Made by a program: the position numbers and the translations under genes
Part shown: in pieces, positions 11,228 through 24,170 of the stretch
How positions within the stretch are numbered: the first letter of the stretch is position 1
Layout of the letters: each line of letters begins with the position of its first letter
NCBI GenBank assembly: GCA_033220425.1
Contig: CM065648.1
Location: 1,426,001-1,490,000 of the forward strand
Origin: Lepraria neglecta
Taxonomy: Eukaryota; Ascomycota; Lecanoromycetes; Lecanorales; Stereocaulaceae
Length of the DNA: 64,000 nt
Direction: 5' to 3'
Notes under the pieces: model-generated
The model's database searches: none
What the model was told of the DNA's origin: nothing
Seen by the model: the letters and a program-made list of their open reading frames with translations, nothing else

Positions 11228-13567
11228 CTAGATCAGGACAGAATTAGGTGACGCAGACCTGAGGGATCCGTTTTGCCCGCCCTTCCTGGAGTTGTGGTTT
11301 TGAAGAGATCTGGGAGGATAGTCACCTTGTACTGACCCTGTACGGCCGATAATAGAATTTGCGCTGCTCCCTATACGATCCTGACGATCGCGAGCTGAGC
11401 TATACACCCTGCCACGGTGAGGTGCAACCGGAGGAGCTTGTTTCCATCGCCTGCTGAGCTCTTGGTCATCGTCAATGAGTACCACCATCCAGACGCCGAT
11501 CTGACCATTACTGCCCAATAGAGGAGTACAGTGTATCCAGCGATTCCGACCGTCTTCATCGATCTTGGAGAGCCAACGCACTTTAGCAGTTACGCCGCGT
11601 CCTTCACCGAGCGCCGTAGATAGTTCGTCACGAACGCGTGAGGAACCGCCGATCTTGTCCATGAAAGGAGACTGAAGTATTCCTGGCACTCGTAATGTGG
11701 GCGAAGCAAAAAGTATACGGAAGGATGGGAAAGGTCGGATGAGAAGATACTAAATCACGTTAGTGCCACACGCTCCATTGGAATGTGAACCCTTTACATT
11801 CTGGTAGATGCCACTGAGCCTTCCGCTTTGACGAGTGCCATGCTCGAAAGCTTGATTGACATCTGCAGTTGGCTCTTGGAGTAGCAGTCTGCGCATGTGA
11901 GGTGCGACGATTCGCGACGGATCTCCTTCTTCGTCTTCGTACTCCCTGTGCATTCGTCCGCCGTGTTTTCTTACTGTCTCAAGTTCGGTCATGTTCAGCA
12001 TCTCGCTTAGATCTTGGAAGTCATCCTTGACCTCTTGCTGGTCGTCGGCATTGCCGCCATCAGCGTCATTTTGCCCCGTCTGTTCTTGGACAACAAGCCG
12101 TTGCAAGGTCTCCAGGTCTGTGCAGTCTTTGACTAGTCCGCTAACGTCGACCTGAGCCCCAATAAAGTAGCGAATCTTTCCCCGGCTGTCGCACAGGGGT
12201 GCAATCATGAGCATGTTCATAAAAGGCGAGCCATCGCGCCGACTTCAAGGATGTCAGCCGCGAAAGACCAGCACCAAAAATGTCACTTACTAGTTAAGGA
12301 AGACTTCGCAGTGTTCCTTGCCAGATCTAATCGCCTCTCCAAGCCTCTGCGCGCTACGTGGGTTTGTCTTCGGACCTTGAAGGAAACGACAATTGCGCCC
12401 TATTGCATAACTCATGCCATATTGAGTGGTTCGGTGGAATTCTGGCGACGTTAGTACCTCCAAATCTGCCAAGTCGGGGATCGAAACGTACCTTCAGAAG
12501 CAAATACAATGGGGTTATCCGGCCTCGACGGATCAGAGAGGCAGAAAACCTCTGCCAGTCCTTCGGACGCTTCCCGTAGATGTGGAGCAAGCGTTCCTGT
12601 GATCCTCTGCGAGATACTCAAGCTGACGAACTGAATATACAAGTTCGTGATAAAAGCAGGCAGGTATTCCCGAGTTAGGACTGCAAAAGCTGATTCGGCT
12701 TTGTCTTCGAGTTCCCGATTGATGGTCGGCTGAGCCAGGTTGGCTGTGAAGTGATGCCCCGGTATTGGGCTCAGAGCTTCGGCAATGGCATTGGCATATT
12801 TGATAGCTTTCAAAGCTTTGAGCGCGTCGAGATAATAAATCAATATAGGAACCGCTTGCGGTCGATGTGTGCTCAGAAAGGCGGTGAATCTCAACAGAGA
12901 CGATGGGTGCGAGAATATGATTTCAAGGTGGCCACGGGAGAAGAGTTGCTCTGAGCGGTGTTCCAACGAGAATGCGTGAGAATCGCCTTCTGGTGGAGCA
13001 ACGAGATCAAATGAGCCTGCCAGATCACCTGTCAAGGGTTCCATTTGATCTGATTCCGGCAAGGCCGATTGAGCCTGCAGCGCTGGTAGATCAAACGAGG
13101 TCGCCTGTGTCTCATAGGTCCCGTTCGACGACACTCTTGAAATTGGGGATGCACTGCGTGAGGCTTGATGCCCTTGTGGACGGGTGTGGGTTGCGGAGGG
13201 GGCGCCATTCTGGCCACTACTCGGATGAATGTCAGTTTTAAAGTACAAAGTTTTGGAGTTAAGGGAAGACAGACCTTGGAGGTTCTGGGGATTGCATTGG
13301 GGGTGGATGGAAGCTGGGCATGTGAGAGGGGGCATCATATCTCGCTTTTGAGGATGCTTTTGTAGCGTTGGCAGTGTTTGGTCGTCGGTTGGGGAACTCT
13401 TGAAAGTCGTGAACGCCTATTGGGGGGAATATCTTTTGGTAGACACCATTGCTCTGGCTGCTTGGGCCATGGTTGCCGGTGTTGATATTAGCTTCGTGTG
13501 GAGCGTGTTGTCTAAGTCCGTCAAGTTGCCGCATTCCCTGCTGGGAGGAGTATTGGCGCAGAGGCAT
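11228..13567 (-). CDS. RGS-LOV blue-light photoreceptor
   Basis: A regulator-of-G-protein-signalling domain (about 13000-12500, starting near SLEHRSEQLFSRGHLEIIF, with FTAFLSTHRPQAVP) is followed by a LOV-type PAS domain: YAIGRNCRFLQGPKTN, with the cysteine of GRNCRFLQ that forms the flavin photo-adduct, NYRRDGSPFMNMLMIAPL and YFIGAQVDVSGL. A second region after YQN (YLLIRPFPSFRILFASP) and WLSKIDEDGRNRWIHC resembles another PAS unit. Fungal RGS-LOV proteins are known light-regulated signalling modules; blue light is thought to drive membrane recruitment and G-alpha control. Introns: 13274-13217, 12491-12442, 12290-12243 and 11797-11750; the last is 48 nt, a multiple of three, with branch CACTAAC, and it removes an in-frame TAG. 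The start at 13567 is the first Met of the frame. Intact after splicing. Confidence 0.88.
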
Positions 13568-14543
13568 GTGGGCTGCTGGCGTAGCTTGACTGACGACAGT
13601 GGCAGGTGTGTCGAAGTCAGTGAGGGCGACAAGATAAGCATTGGGAATATCAGGGGGAAAGATATATTGGGTGGTTATTCATTGAATCACTTTGGGCATC
13701 ATCAACGGGCACTAATCGCGGTCCAGGGTCCAAGGCGTGTCTGAGGCGTCCTTAGCTGCGATCTCCATGCATCCCAAAGCGCCCTAAGGCGCACATGCAG
13801 ATCTCGGCGAGCGAAGTCGATCGACAAATGTGGTCATCATTAAACCGAGAAGAGGGCAAATTGCAAAGTGTATGTGTTGTTGAATAAGGCTCTGCTCGGG
13901 CCACGGACAAATATCAAATACTATTGGAAAGGTGTTCGCCTTGATGCATTAGCGTGGGACACACCAATAGGAGAACGAACCCTGTAACTGCATAAAGTCT
14001 GTACTGACGTCGATGAGAATCCCAGTTCGGAGACCTTGTGTACAGTGGATACGCGTCGTGTCATGGGCTGGAGAAGACAATTCTGTGTCCATAGGAGACC
14101 GTCCTAATTTGGATTCTCCAAGTAGAATCAAATTAGGGTCTCAACCTCTCAAAGTCTAATATCAGAGCGCGTACTGAGCCTATTAAGGAAAGAAAGAGTA
14201 TTTTCTTTGAAAAGTATATCACAAACACCACATTTCTATTTCATTTCTCCTGCAGAGTTCCCTCATTCCTGGGCTACTACACTTGATAATGGCAAATTTC
14301 AGATTCGAAAGCCTGACAGACGCGGGGTCATTGCAGCTCCGAGATCTGGAAAATGGGTGTAAATATAGGACTAGGATATATATCTATTGATACGTGGCAT
14401 CATTTAGTCTTAAGGAAGACTTCCCTTCCCCAAGGCTGGCTACTTTCTGTGAGACCATTTTCTAACTCCTTCGCTTATGCTGAATATTGAGAGCAAAGAA
14501 TTCAAAGTCTGTTAAACGTTCGGCTGTCACAAGCAGCACAAGC
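13568..14543. other. Intergenic, about 980 bp
   Basis: Promoter side of the RGS-LOV gene and 3' flank of the Hrd1 gene. Nothing else recognised. Confidence 0.5.
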
Positions 14544-17179
14544 TCAATCCAAGTCTTCCGTAGAGTCTTCCACTGTGCTTGCCTTTCCTTTGCCCTTGCT
14601 CTGCGTGCTGTTGGCCAACGATTCCCAACCCCTACCATTTCCATCGACACTTCCTTGATCCTTCGGTTCTTGCGGGCCATTTGCGTGCGAAATGTCAGCG
14701 CTGGAGCCCCATTGGGGGAGTTCTGATGGCATCACGGCAATTGAGGAGTTCGCAGCCCCATCAAGTCGCTGTTTATAACTTTCGGCTTCTATTTGATCGT
14801 TCATGCCCGAGGCAGGAGTCGAGATTTTAGTCGATGGACCTCCTCCGAGGCCCGATGCCGAGCTTGAGGCCCCATTGCCTGCCTCGGAACTGTCAGGTGT
14901 CGCTCCTGATTTACTCGAGGAGCTCTCCGGACTGGGAGCCTCAGTCGTGTGTGAACGCGGCAAATCCTGCGAATGGGCCGTTGCTGGGGTATTCGCGGAA
15001 GCAGACGGTGGCACACTGCTGCTACCTAGTGACTGAGGCTGAGTACCTGAGCTACCCGCATTGCCTGCCTCATTCGAATTGGTGCTTCTTTCATCACCGA
15101 GTCTTTGCAAAGGTAGAATAGTCCAACCAGAGGGGAGTGTCATGCCTGCGGGTAGGCTGGGATGTCCAGTGCCGAAGGATTGCTGCTGCGGAATTGCGCT
15201 GAAAGCATTACCAGGATGGAACATTTGGGGCAAAGTGTCAATATGTCTAGCTTGATTTGCAGAAGGTGCCACGTTGAGAATCGTGTCTGGATTTGCCTGT
15301 GCTATTCGCAGCCTCGCAAGTTCGCCTTGTAATGCCCGTACCAATTGTAATTGATTCTGCTGAACACAAAGTCCATTTATTTCCCGCATCAGCTGCTGCT
15401 CGATCTGATAGATTTGTGATTGCAGGTTCGTGGGGGTAAAGTTGGCAAAGGTCCGCATCTGAACACCCGGAGCTTGTCGCTGGACCCCAAAAGCGTTCGC
15501 TAGCCGTGGTATTTGCCCAGCAAGGGGCAACGGTCCTTGCTGATTAGGAGGGTGGGGATCATTGTTCCCTTGTGGTGGATGACCCTGGATCTGCCTGGCA
15601 CCAAAAGCTATACGAAGTGGTCCTAGGTTAAACACATTCTGAGCTACCACTGGCTGCTGGAGGTTACCCTGAAGAGGGACTGGGACCTGCGGTTGGTTGG
15701 CCTGGGGTTGCGCCCTGCCATGCTGATTCGCCGCATTCTGCTCCTGGGTCCGTGCTACTGTTCCTGTAACGAGCACAGGCCTCCGACAAGTCGGACAATT
15801 TTGTTGACGCTCGAGCCAACTGCGTAGACAAGCGAAGTGAAGAATATGGCCGCACGGAAGCTTCTTGGGTCTCAAGCGCTCATCAACCACAGCGGGTGCA
15901 GCGCGAGCGGCCCCGGCATTGTCTGGTTGTTGAGCCCCTGGAGCATTTGGCCGCTGCCAGGGCCTCATGTCTTCTCGACAGATGATACAGACATCCTCGC
16001 GGGTAACCTCCTCAGCGGTCGCATCTGGATATCTTGCATTCATATCCCGTGTTGCTTGTCGGTAGCGGATGAAGTCGGTAATGCGTTTGTAGAAAGAGCG
16101 GATTGTGAGAGCTACGTCACGGATGATGTGGATGGGCATGCCATAGAACATGCAAAGGACGCAGAAGAATGTAAGGTACAACACTAACTTGAAGAAGTCT
16201 GCGTTCGATAGGTCAGCAATGTAATTGGACACAAGCTGGGCTTCAAGAGTAAACCTGTAGCAAGGTCTAGGTAGAAAACCCATCTACCCTTCTCCTCCCA
16301 TCCGGGGACATCGACATCCAATGAGTCGATATCATCCTCAGCAGTTGCAGCATTCGTCTGAGCCTCTGGCGGCGTGGGTTGGTCAGATGCGGTCGACCGA
16401 GATTGGCTTTCTTCGCGCTCTCGCCTCATCTGTGTTCGACGATCTTTAATTTGACGGCTGATGACGCTCGCTTCATGGAGGGAGATCGTGTAGCGAGCGG
16501 CAGTTGAGATAGAGGTGATAGTCAACACAGCGAATTCGAAGGCGAACATGACCATCATGTTAGGTCGTGCATGACGGAGCACTGTATTAATGGAGTATCG
16601 GAGCAGGAAGACATCGAAGAGTGTCGAGATAATGAGCGAGACAGACAGTCGGGCATGAAATAGCCGAGGATTCGACGGCGGCTGCTGTTCTAGAACCTCG
16701 ACACGACCCTCTCCAATCCAGCCCCAGACTTTCCCTATCAAGAGGCAAACGAACATCACCAAAAACCACCCGCCCACCTCCTCCCGAAATATGGTCATCG
16801 CCAGGCATGTTTCGGTGATGGCGAACCACGCTTTTTCGTAGAGTTGTTCGACCTCAATAGGACGCAGCTGACCGTAGAAGAGCCTTTGTAATCCAAGCAT
16901 ACTAGTGCATACACCAAGGAGAGCGACGTTCGTAAGTACCTAGAACTGTATGAGCACAGAAACTCTGACTGCGGTCAAAGCCATTGATCTCTTACCATAA
17001 GACATGCATTGCTTTGAGCCAGATAGACACAGGCAGAGTAGAAGTTCGCACGCTCATGCAGTGCACGGATGATAACGGCGGTCGCCAGGACCATAGAGGT
17101 CTGTATGCAGGCTACATATCAGTACAGAGTGTCAGAATGGAGTAACAGTCCTTACCCCAGTGTAGGCGGCGAATCTCAT
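14544..17179 (-). CDS. HRD1: Hrd1-type ERAD RING ubiquitin ligase
   Basis: ER-membrane E3 ligase of the ER-associated degradation pathway. The N-terminal half is a multispanning membrane domain (MRFAAYTG at the start, [62 protein letters not shown]), as in Hrd1/SYVN1. It is followed by a RING-H2 finger: CIICREDM...[19 protein letters not shown] and CPTCRRPV supply the zinc ligands. An insert rich in Pro/Ala lies between the first two RING cysteine pairs. The long C-terminal tail is Gln/Pro/Ser-rich, ending STEDLD; it is much longer than the animal tail. Introns: 17155-17112, about 16996-16940, and about 16262-16199, where a GTTTAC donor joins LAT to DFFK. About 800 residues, intact. Confidence 0.93.
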
Positions 17180-17474
17180 CTTTCCAGACAGCTAGAAGCT
17201 TCCGGTGTAATTCTCCTAGCAACGTTTGTCGTAGAGGTAGTCAAATCTCATCCAGCGATGAAAGGTCATTTTTGTATGCTGAACAATACTCTGTAACGGC
17301 CAGATGTCAGAGAACGGTTCAAGAAAAGGACAAGTAGCGGCGGACGCGCTATTCTACTAGCAGTGGCGCAGCTTGCCGAGGTACGCTAAGGGTTTTAGGA
17401 GAGCGTCAGGTAATATTCATGAGCTCAAAAGCTAAGGTATCTTCCATGCCATTGAAGCCTCAAACTCGATCATC

Positions 17475-19231
17475 ATGTTTACAGCGACAAGGTTGCAAGC
17501 AGTCACCTACCTTCTGGGTGTCTGCTTGTTTTCCATTGCCTTCCTTGTGTTCCTTAACTCGTCCGTCTCATTCGTCATCACCGATCTCATAGGCCAAAGG
17601 ACGCGGGTTGGCGATGCGGTCGGCACGCTGGGGTTCGCAGATGAATTGGTGGTGCTCATAGCGTGCCCTGCATGGGGGTTAATCTCAGATCGGCTTGGAG
17701 TTAGAATGGTCAGTAAATCGATCGCTGAAAATGTCGAATTAGCTCAACTTTGACTCAGGTCTGCGTCTTGGGCTACGTTATTGTCGGTCTTGCACTACTA
17801 CTTTTTGTTCAAGCCAAAAACGTCTATCCCCAACTGCTGCTTGCCAGGCTGTTCTTCAGCATTGGAGGGGCAGCGACCTCAACTATGGTCACAGCAATTC
17901 TCCCTTCTATGATCTCGCCTCGGCAAAAACAGGATACATATTCGCGGGCTACCAGTACTCCACCCACCAATGGCCATAGAGTTTCGCCATCAATCTCTTC
18001 CGAGCTTACTATCACTCCTCAGAGGCTCCAGCGTCAGACAAGCCAAGAGAGTAAGACCGTGGAGCAATCTCCAACTCGCCTTGCAGGGATTGTTGGCCTC
18101 TTCACCGGCTGTGGCGCTCTGCTGGCTTTGGGCGTTTTCCTTCGTTTGCCAGAGCTCATACAGTGCACCAATGTCCAGCCTGGGCCAGCGCTAGCGGATA
18201 GCTATTATATCGTTGGTGCGCTATCTCTGGTACTTTCCTTGGTTTGTTTCATTGGATTGAGGCATCTAAGCGGAGAGGATGATAAAGGCTGGAGGGCTCT
18301 AGTGCACGGCGGAACGAAGAGTCCATTGAACGCCAAGAGAAGACTTTCAAGCTTGCGGTCCTTGTTTGAGTCAATCATGCTGGGTTTCAAAAGCCCTCTA
18401 CTGGGTCTAGGATACCTTGGCGGCTTCGTCGCTCGGGCGTCATCCGTTGGGATCTCTCTCTTCATCCCACTATTCGTCAATGCTTACTATATATCATCTG
18501 GTCTATGCGACAAGACTGGGCATAATCCACAGGACATCAAAGATCATTGTCGTGGCGCCTACGTTCTTGCCGCCGAGCTCACTGGAGTTTCGCAACTCGT
18601 TGCTCTCCTGTTCGCTCCGGTCTTTGGATTCCTGGCGGACAGATACCGCCGCTTCAATGCACCACTCTTAATCGCGGCGTTTGTAGGCACGCTGGGATAC
18701 GTCGCATTAGCAGCCTTAGACAGTCCCATGCCGAGCGGAGAGCATGGTAGTCCGTGGGTCTTTGTCATTATGACACTATTGGGGATAAGCCAAATCGGCG
18801 CAATAGTGTGCAGTCTAGGCTTGCTGGGTCGGTGTGTTATAGGGTTGGAGAACGATACCCCAACCGCAGCCAATGACCGCCTAGGGGTGGTGGCTACCCA
18901 AGACCACACTTCAAGTGACAACAATCGCTCGGTGTCCGCTGATCAAAGGGAGGCGGTAGCAGCCGAGAATTGTGAAGGAGAGGATACACCATTGCTGCGG
19001 AACCAGCGGATAATTCATTCGAGGGACCATCTTAAGGGCTCTATAGCTGGTGTCTACTCATTGGCAGGAGGGATTGGCATCCTCCTGTTGACAAAAGCTG
19101 GTGGTGTGATGTTCGACAAGGTCTCGCCTATTGCACCTTTCGCGATGCTAGCCGGATTCAACTTATTATTGCTAGTTGTGGGGACTGCTCAGGGCATCTC
19201 AACGGCTTGGAGAGGCAGAGGCAAACATTAA
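17475..19231 (+). CDS. MFS transporter, vesicular-amine-transporter-like
   Basis: Major facilitator with about 12 hydrophobic helices. The first exon carries the conserved loop 2-3 motif as GLISDRLGVRM; a 49-nt intron (17709-17757, donor GTCAGT) leads to VCVLGYVIVGLALLLF. RLFFSIGGAATSTMVTAILP is the helix-4/5 region, and FGFLADRYRRF is the matching motif in the second half. A charged cytoplasmic segment at about 18860-19000 ends in EDTPLLRNQ, a dileucine-type motif that would fit vacuolar or endosomal targeting. About 570 residues, intact. The substrate cannot be read from the sequence; general similarity is to the SLC18-like/DHA1 group. Confidence 0.85.
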
Positions 19232-20771
19232 TCTCAGGTCTTAATGGGAGTGCATAAGCACATGATACAAGAGGTGGTAAGCCAGCATGTTTATCGGCTT
19301 GTGGCCATTTTTATTGGATTGGGCTCGGGAAAAAGCTTCCTATCATTAACTTGGGTTGCGGCAAGGTCGGAAGTTTATGCAATGGTTCAATGCAACGCAC
19401 ATTATCTCCCCAACAGAGCCTATTGGTTGGGAAGCCCAAATAGATTGGCTGCATTGGCCTATTGCTTGCATTGCCAGAATTACCTGCGTTGCCTGCCACA
19501 CGCCGAATTTTGGCATTTGATAGAAAACAAGCTAGCAACCCCTGGTTCTGGACACATCGAAGCCAAAGAGACTCGCCAAAAGCAGCACTTTTCAGTAGCG
19601 ACCCCTACATAGGAGTGTTTCATGCTCAAGGACCTTTCAGAAGAGTGGCTTCTAAGAGGGAGAGTACACGCAAAGATAACGTTTGCTGGCGAGAGTCCTT
19701 ATATCATCAAAGATTTCTCGCGCAGAGACCGCTCTCCACGCAAACCCTGTGCTCTCTTCTTCTAAGATACAACAACCTCGGGGGCTTCGTGCAACTCCAA
19801 AGTACCAGTAATAGCAGGCAGGATAAGCCGACGTGGATAGGAACAGCGGTCTCCCGCCCAGAAGTTGCCGTGTTCTGGTCGAAGTAGAGCCTCGATTGGT
19901 GGAGTGCTGGGCTTGGAAGAGGGCGGGTTGTGACCGAAGCCCACTAGGCTGAGCGTGCTCTCATAATTTCATATCTCAAGTAGTGGAGATTATGCATTAA
20001 GGTCCGCTCATACTTCAATATAAATTGACGATGAGGAGCTGGAGTAAACGTCGACGTGTGAGTTCGTGAGAGTTGAGCTAGAATAATGTTAATATAAAGG
20101 GTGATTGAGACAGGAAAGTGTATGTTCATGCTCTACGGGTATCTGAGCCGGAGATACGCGAGTATCAAGAGACATTGAGCCAGAAAACAAGAGTTTTAGC
20201 GTCATTTAAGCTAGATATGTCCTCTGCAATCAAGCCAGAACAGTGCTCGTCCTGCTGGCATTCTAATATAAATGTTCGGTGGTATTTGTTGGCTAGCCGA
20301 ATTTCGCGAAGTTACATTGTCGTGTCACTTTGACAATGTGAAGCTCATTTTCGTTCAAGAAAAGTATGGGATAGTGAGGCTTCTGCTCGACGCCAGTAAA
20401 TTGTAAAGGAATCAAGTGAAGTGGGAGAAAGCATAAATCTGAACATGTAGAATTGTGAGAGAAATGATGTTCCCTAACTCAGACGACTCGCAGATTAGAC
20501 AGTTTCCTGCTCGGATGTAGCCCTAGATAAACACGTGTCTGCTCTAGGGGAGCGGAAAAGACAGAAGGATCAGCTCAGGTGTAGTCAAAGATGGAAGTTC
20601 TCCAATTCAAGAGTTGCTAATTGCTGGATATTCTGAGGGCAAGCCGTGATAAGAGCAGCTGATGAATGATATATTCAAGATCTCAGCCAAGAGGAGAGAC
20701 GAGGCAGGAATGAATGGTGATTGCTCCAATAGCTTTGAGCACTTCAGTATTGTAAGACTATGGATATCAGA
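19232..20771. other. Intergenic, about 1.5 kb
   Basis: Convergent 3' flanks of the MFS and Ap4A phosphorylase genes. Only short unconserved frames; no repeat or RNA gene recognised. Confidence 0.5.
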
Positions 20772-21991
20772 TTATTGAACATCTGGTGGGACGCCGACAG
20801 ATCTCAAGAGACCGTTCAGAAGTCCTGGATTTTGATTTAATTGGTTCCAATCATCTTCGTTCTTCACCATTAGGGTACCTGCGAGTACCGTGCCATTCAA
20901 GGCTATCTCTCTGGAATCGGGCTCTCGATGCAATGCACCATCCGACAATGGTGCGCCTTCGCTTCTGCGAGGACATATTGCCATGGTAGTAGTGGTCATG
21001 GCAAGGTTGTAACTGACGGTGGCTGCCTTTTGATTGTAATTGGGAGGTTCGATGTTTCTGCCAGCAAACTCATGCTCAACGGTTCTTGCCCTCTGATATA
21101 ATGAAGCATATATCTCCAACAAAGCAGAGGGAGAAGGATTCTCTGGTATTCTGGCATGGAAGTGCGTAAAGGGTAATTTCTCAGTGGATTCTGCATCCAT
21201 TAGTACTTCAAGAAAGATTGAAAGCGTGCTACAATAAGCCTCCTGTGAATGGACAACTCCTTCCATCTGCTCGACTTACCGCTGAGGGAAGACTCTTCCG
21301 TGAAATCGATCAACGGCCTCCAAGCCGCCTGTGCTCCCATCATTTCTTCCACGGGTAAAAATTGTACCTATGGGCGGGTCACTCATTTTCAGTCATGCTT
21401 CGCTTTGCACATGGAATGGAGCAGTATATACGTGACGATGACCTTGGCTCGCACCAGAGTGTTCTCCAGAGTTGAAGAATGCGAAGAGGCGCCTCGATAA
21501 ATTGTGATCTGCGTTATTGGCTTCCCATGCCTTCAGACACGCATAGGTGACCTGTAAGTCTTCGACATCAAGTAGTTGTGTTTGTTCTTTGTAGGGAATC
21601 GTGGCTAAAATGAAATGCTGAGGTATGACAGGGTATTTGTTCAACACGACAAAATGAGTGGGCTGATGCACGGGGACTCGAGCGACAAGCAGAGCGTCCG
21701 AAGGATTTTCGAAGGGATCGGGCTTTGGGGGAGGTGCAGAGTCAGGAGGATGCTGTCGATTGTCGACAGGCTTTTTGGACAATGCCGGGCAAAATCTTAA
21801 TTGGAACTGTTCGAGAATGAGAAGTAGCCCGTCAGTTCACAGAACTCTGTCCGTACAGGAATTTTCCCAATATGCAAGATCGCAAGTTGAGTTGTCGAGA
21901 AGGCTAGGTCCTTTTTTGCTTCTGCGGCCTTATATCTTCTCTCAACAAGGATAGGTAGACCCTCCAAAAGACCCAAATCTACAATTGGCAT
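20772..21991 (-). CDS. APA2: Ap4A phosphorylase / ATP adenylyltransferase
   Basis: HIT-superfamily enzyme that splits diadenosine tetraphosphate with phosphate into ATP and ADP. N-terminal blocks: LVERRYKAAEAKKDLAFS, then FQLRFCPALSKKP; the central part has NKYPVIPQHFILAT and FNSGEHSGASQGHRHVQF, which gives the catalytic HxHxQ-type site (HRHVQ). It continues with LPVEEM and LPFTHFHARIP. C-terminal YNLAMTTTTMAICPRR completes the family pattern. Three introns are needed: 21856-21807, about 21438-21370 (it interrupts HRH|VQF) and about 21285-21216. The start at 21991 fits the usual N-terminal spacing. About 345 residues, intact. It shares a 235-bp intergenic region with the divergent AhpD-like gene. 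Confidence 0.9.
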
Positions 21992-22226
21992 GGTGCTCTC
22001 AATTGGCCACTCAAGTGTGCCAGCCTCAATTTTTTGGATGTCCACAAATGTGAAATTGGTAGCACCACGTAGTATAGTTAGGACTGTCCGGCAGGACTTC
22101 GGGAGGTTGGAACTGCCGGCGAGCCTTCTCTGCTTCTACGTCAGTACATTAAGGAACGTCACACGAATATCGAGCAAGTCTGATGGGTTATTATCTCCTT
22201 TCGCTACCGCTCGTGCCAAATGCGCA

Positions 22227-23098
22227 ATGCCTCCGCCAGGCATCGTGACTCCGGCTTTGATTTCTGCCATCCGTGGACAACCACATCTTCCTAGAGGATG
22301 TTGGTATTTCGTTGCAGGCGTTGCGCTCAACGCCCTCAATCTATCAGCTGAGATACCTACGGTCTTCAATCATGCCATTGAGAATGGAGCAGGGAGCTCT
22401 GATACGAAGCCTGGCCATACTGAGAAGCTGGAAATCGCAAGAAAAATGCGGGAATCCCTTGTAAAGGCAGCAGCTATATGTGGATTGCCAAAGGTATCGT
22501 ACAGACAACGCCAAAACCTGCTTCCAAGCTGACGCTCAGGTGCAGTCAATAAACTCCCTTACTGAGCTCAAACGGATTACAGTACAGGACCTCCTGGACG
22601 AACCACTACGGTATAGTCCCACATCTCGCCCTAGCGAACTTTACGATGTTCCCTCGTCCGCCATACTCCATCGCGGCCAGCAGTATTTCGACATGATATA
22701 TGGCAAGGTCTCGAAACGCGTCATGTCACAAATGGATCGAAGCGGGACAGAGGATCTTGGGCTCACAGCCCGGTTGATGTACGGATATCTACTGAGCAAT
22801 ACAAGTGTTTTGAGCCCAAGTGAGACAAGCTACGTCCTTCTGGCGGGCCTGATACCTCAAGATGTGAGCAAAACTCTGTGAACCATTTCTTTGGACTACA
22901 AGTAAATTGGAATGAAACCAGGTGAACCCCCAGCTCAAGGGACATATTCGAGGTGCACTCGCTACCGGGTCCACTGTGGAAGAAGTAAAGGCTGTGAGGG
23001 AAATCATCATCAGAATATGTGAGGCTTCAGGAATGAGTAGACTGGACGAGACTGCCCAAAGCGGCTGGGGGTGGAAAGGGCCAATAGCAAATTTGTGA
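22227..23098 (+). CDS. AhpD-like (carboxymuconolactone decarboxylase-like) protein
   Basis: Alpha-helical protein of the AhpD/CMD-like fold, a type common in ascomycetes and often peroxisomal or mitochondrial. Start MPPPGIVTPALISAIRGQPH, then WYFVAGVALNALN, IPTVFNHAIENG, KMRESLVKAAAICGLPK; second exon INSLTELKRITVQDLLDEP, AILHRGQQYFDMIYGKV, LLAGLIPQD; third exon VNPQLKGHIRGALATGSTVE, the usual CMD repeat, ending WGWKGPIANL. Introns 22494-22539 and about 22866-22921. I do not see the CxxC redox pair of bacterial AhpD, so peroxidase-reductase activity is doubtful. About 255 residues. Confidence 0.82.
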
Positions 23099-24170
23099 TT
23101 GATGCCCTCAAAAACATTTACCGAGAAGTTGTGCAATTATTTTGACGGGATCACAATGCTCAGTGTTAGGACGCAGAAAAGCGTACCATCTAGATTTGTC
23201 AGAAGCTTGAAGGCTAACATTCCCAGCTCAGTCACGCGGGAAAGTGTACCACTCAGTCCTCCAAGAACTGTGGAAACCTGACGGTCCTGGCTCAGAGGCT
23301 CAACCAAATCTCGCTCTTCGAACTCCGCTCTGGCAAAAAAGTAGCACACCCAATCCTCGCAGAAGTCTTTGAATTTGACATGCCTAGCATTCACAACCAA
23401 TGAAATACCGCAATTTTAACTCTATTAACTCTCATGAAATTGAGAGTTTGGCTCTGCTAGAAGCCTTGAACCAACCATTCCAATCTCCTATGGCCAAGAA
23501 AACGACCACAGACGGTGCTGGTCCCTATATGGAATGAACGCCGCTTCTTCTGCGTTTTTTTTCTTTCGAGCTGCAAGCGGTTCAAAATTTGCTCGAGGGC
23601 GGACATATCCTTGAAAAGCCTACGGGCATACCGTGTGTGTTTCAGAAACTTTCGCCGTGAATTGACATCCGAGTTCTACAGCCCTGAAGGGGATAGAAGG
23701 AGCAGAGCATAACCCAATCCGCTGCATGGCTTTTGGTGGCATCGGGCTACACCGTGTGCGAAGACACGTTTCTCCAAAGGTTGTCCGGATATCTGCATGG
23801 CGCAATCAATTAAGCGACGGATGGCCAAGAATGGCATGTTATGCGAGGAAAGGGATATTGGCGCACCAAGTCGGTCTAGGATCACGGAAAATGTGTCCTC
23901 CAAAAAGATTATTAAGAGCACGAATAGTCATAGAGAAAGAGTAACCCCATTATTAGACTTGCTCGTGTTCACCAGCACATGCTGTCTCTCGAACATGGCT
24001 CGAAAAAAATAGTAAGCGGACCTGCCGACTCGTATTCGATGCTAAAACTAAGTACAAAGCCACTCTCCACACGGTGTCAGCAATGCTGCTCTATGGATCT
24101 AGTGGTGGAACCTGCATCCTCATGCCGAGTGTACGATCCAAGAGGATCGATAAGCAAGGTGGGAAGTTAA
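23099..24170 (-). other. Possible decayed minus-strand gene, unrecognised
   Basis: Several minus-strand frames have protein-like composition, notably 23400-23137 (CEDWVCYFFARAEFEERDLV, then QVSTVLGGLSGTLSRV) and 23921-23676 (LLIIFLEDTFSVILDRLGAP), with RRKFLKHTRYARRLFKDMSA between them. They could be exons of one gene, but I could not build a convincing spliced model and do not recognise a family. Confidence 0.25.

Noticed and set aside
11750-11797. In-frame TAG in the RGS-LOV gene, first taken as a nonsense mutation
   Set aside because: It lies in a 48-nt intron (GTAAAG donor, CACTAAC branch, TTTAG acceptor); splicing joins YQN to YLLIRPFPSF, as expected for the family.
21370-21440. Stop after the HRH motif in the Ap4A phosphorylase
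   Set aside because: An intron joins HRH to VQFLPVEEM, giving the intact family motif.
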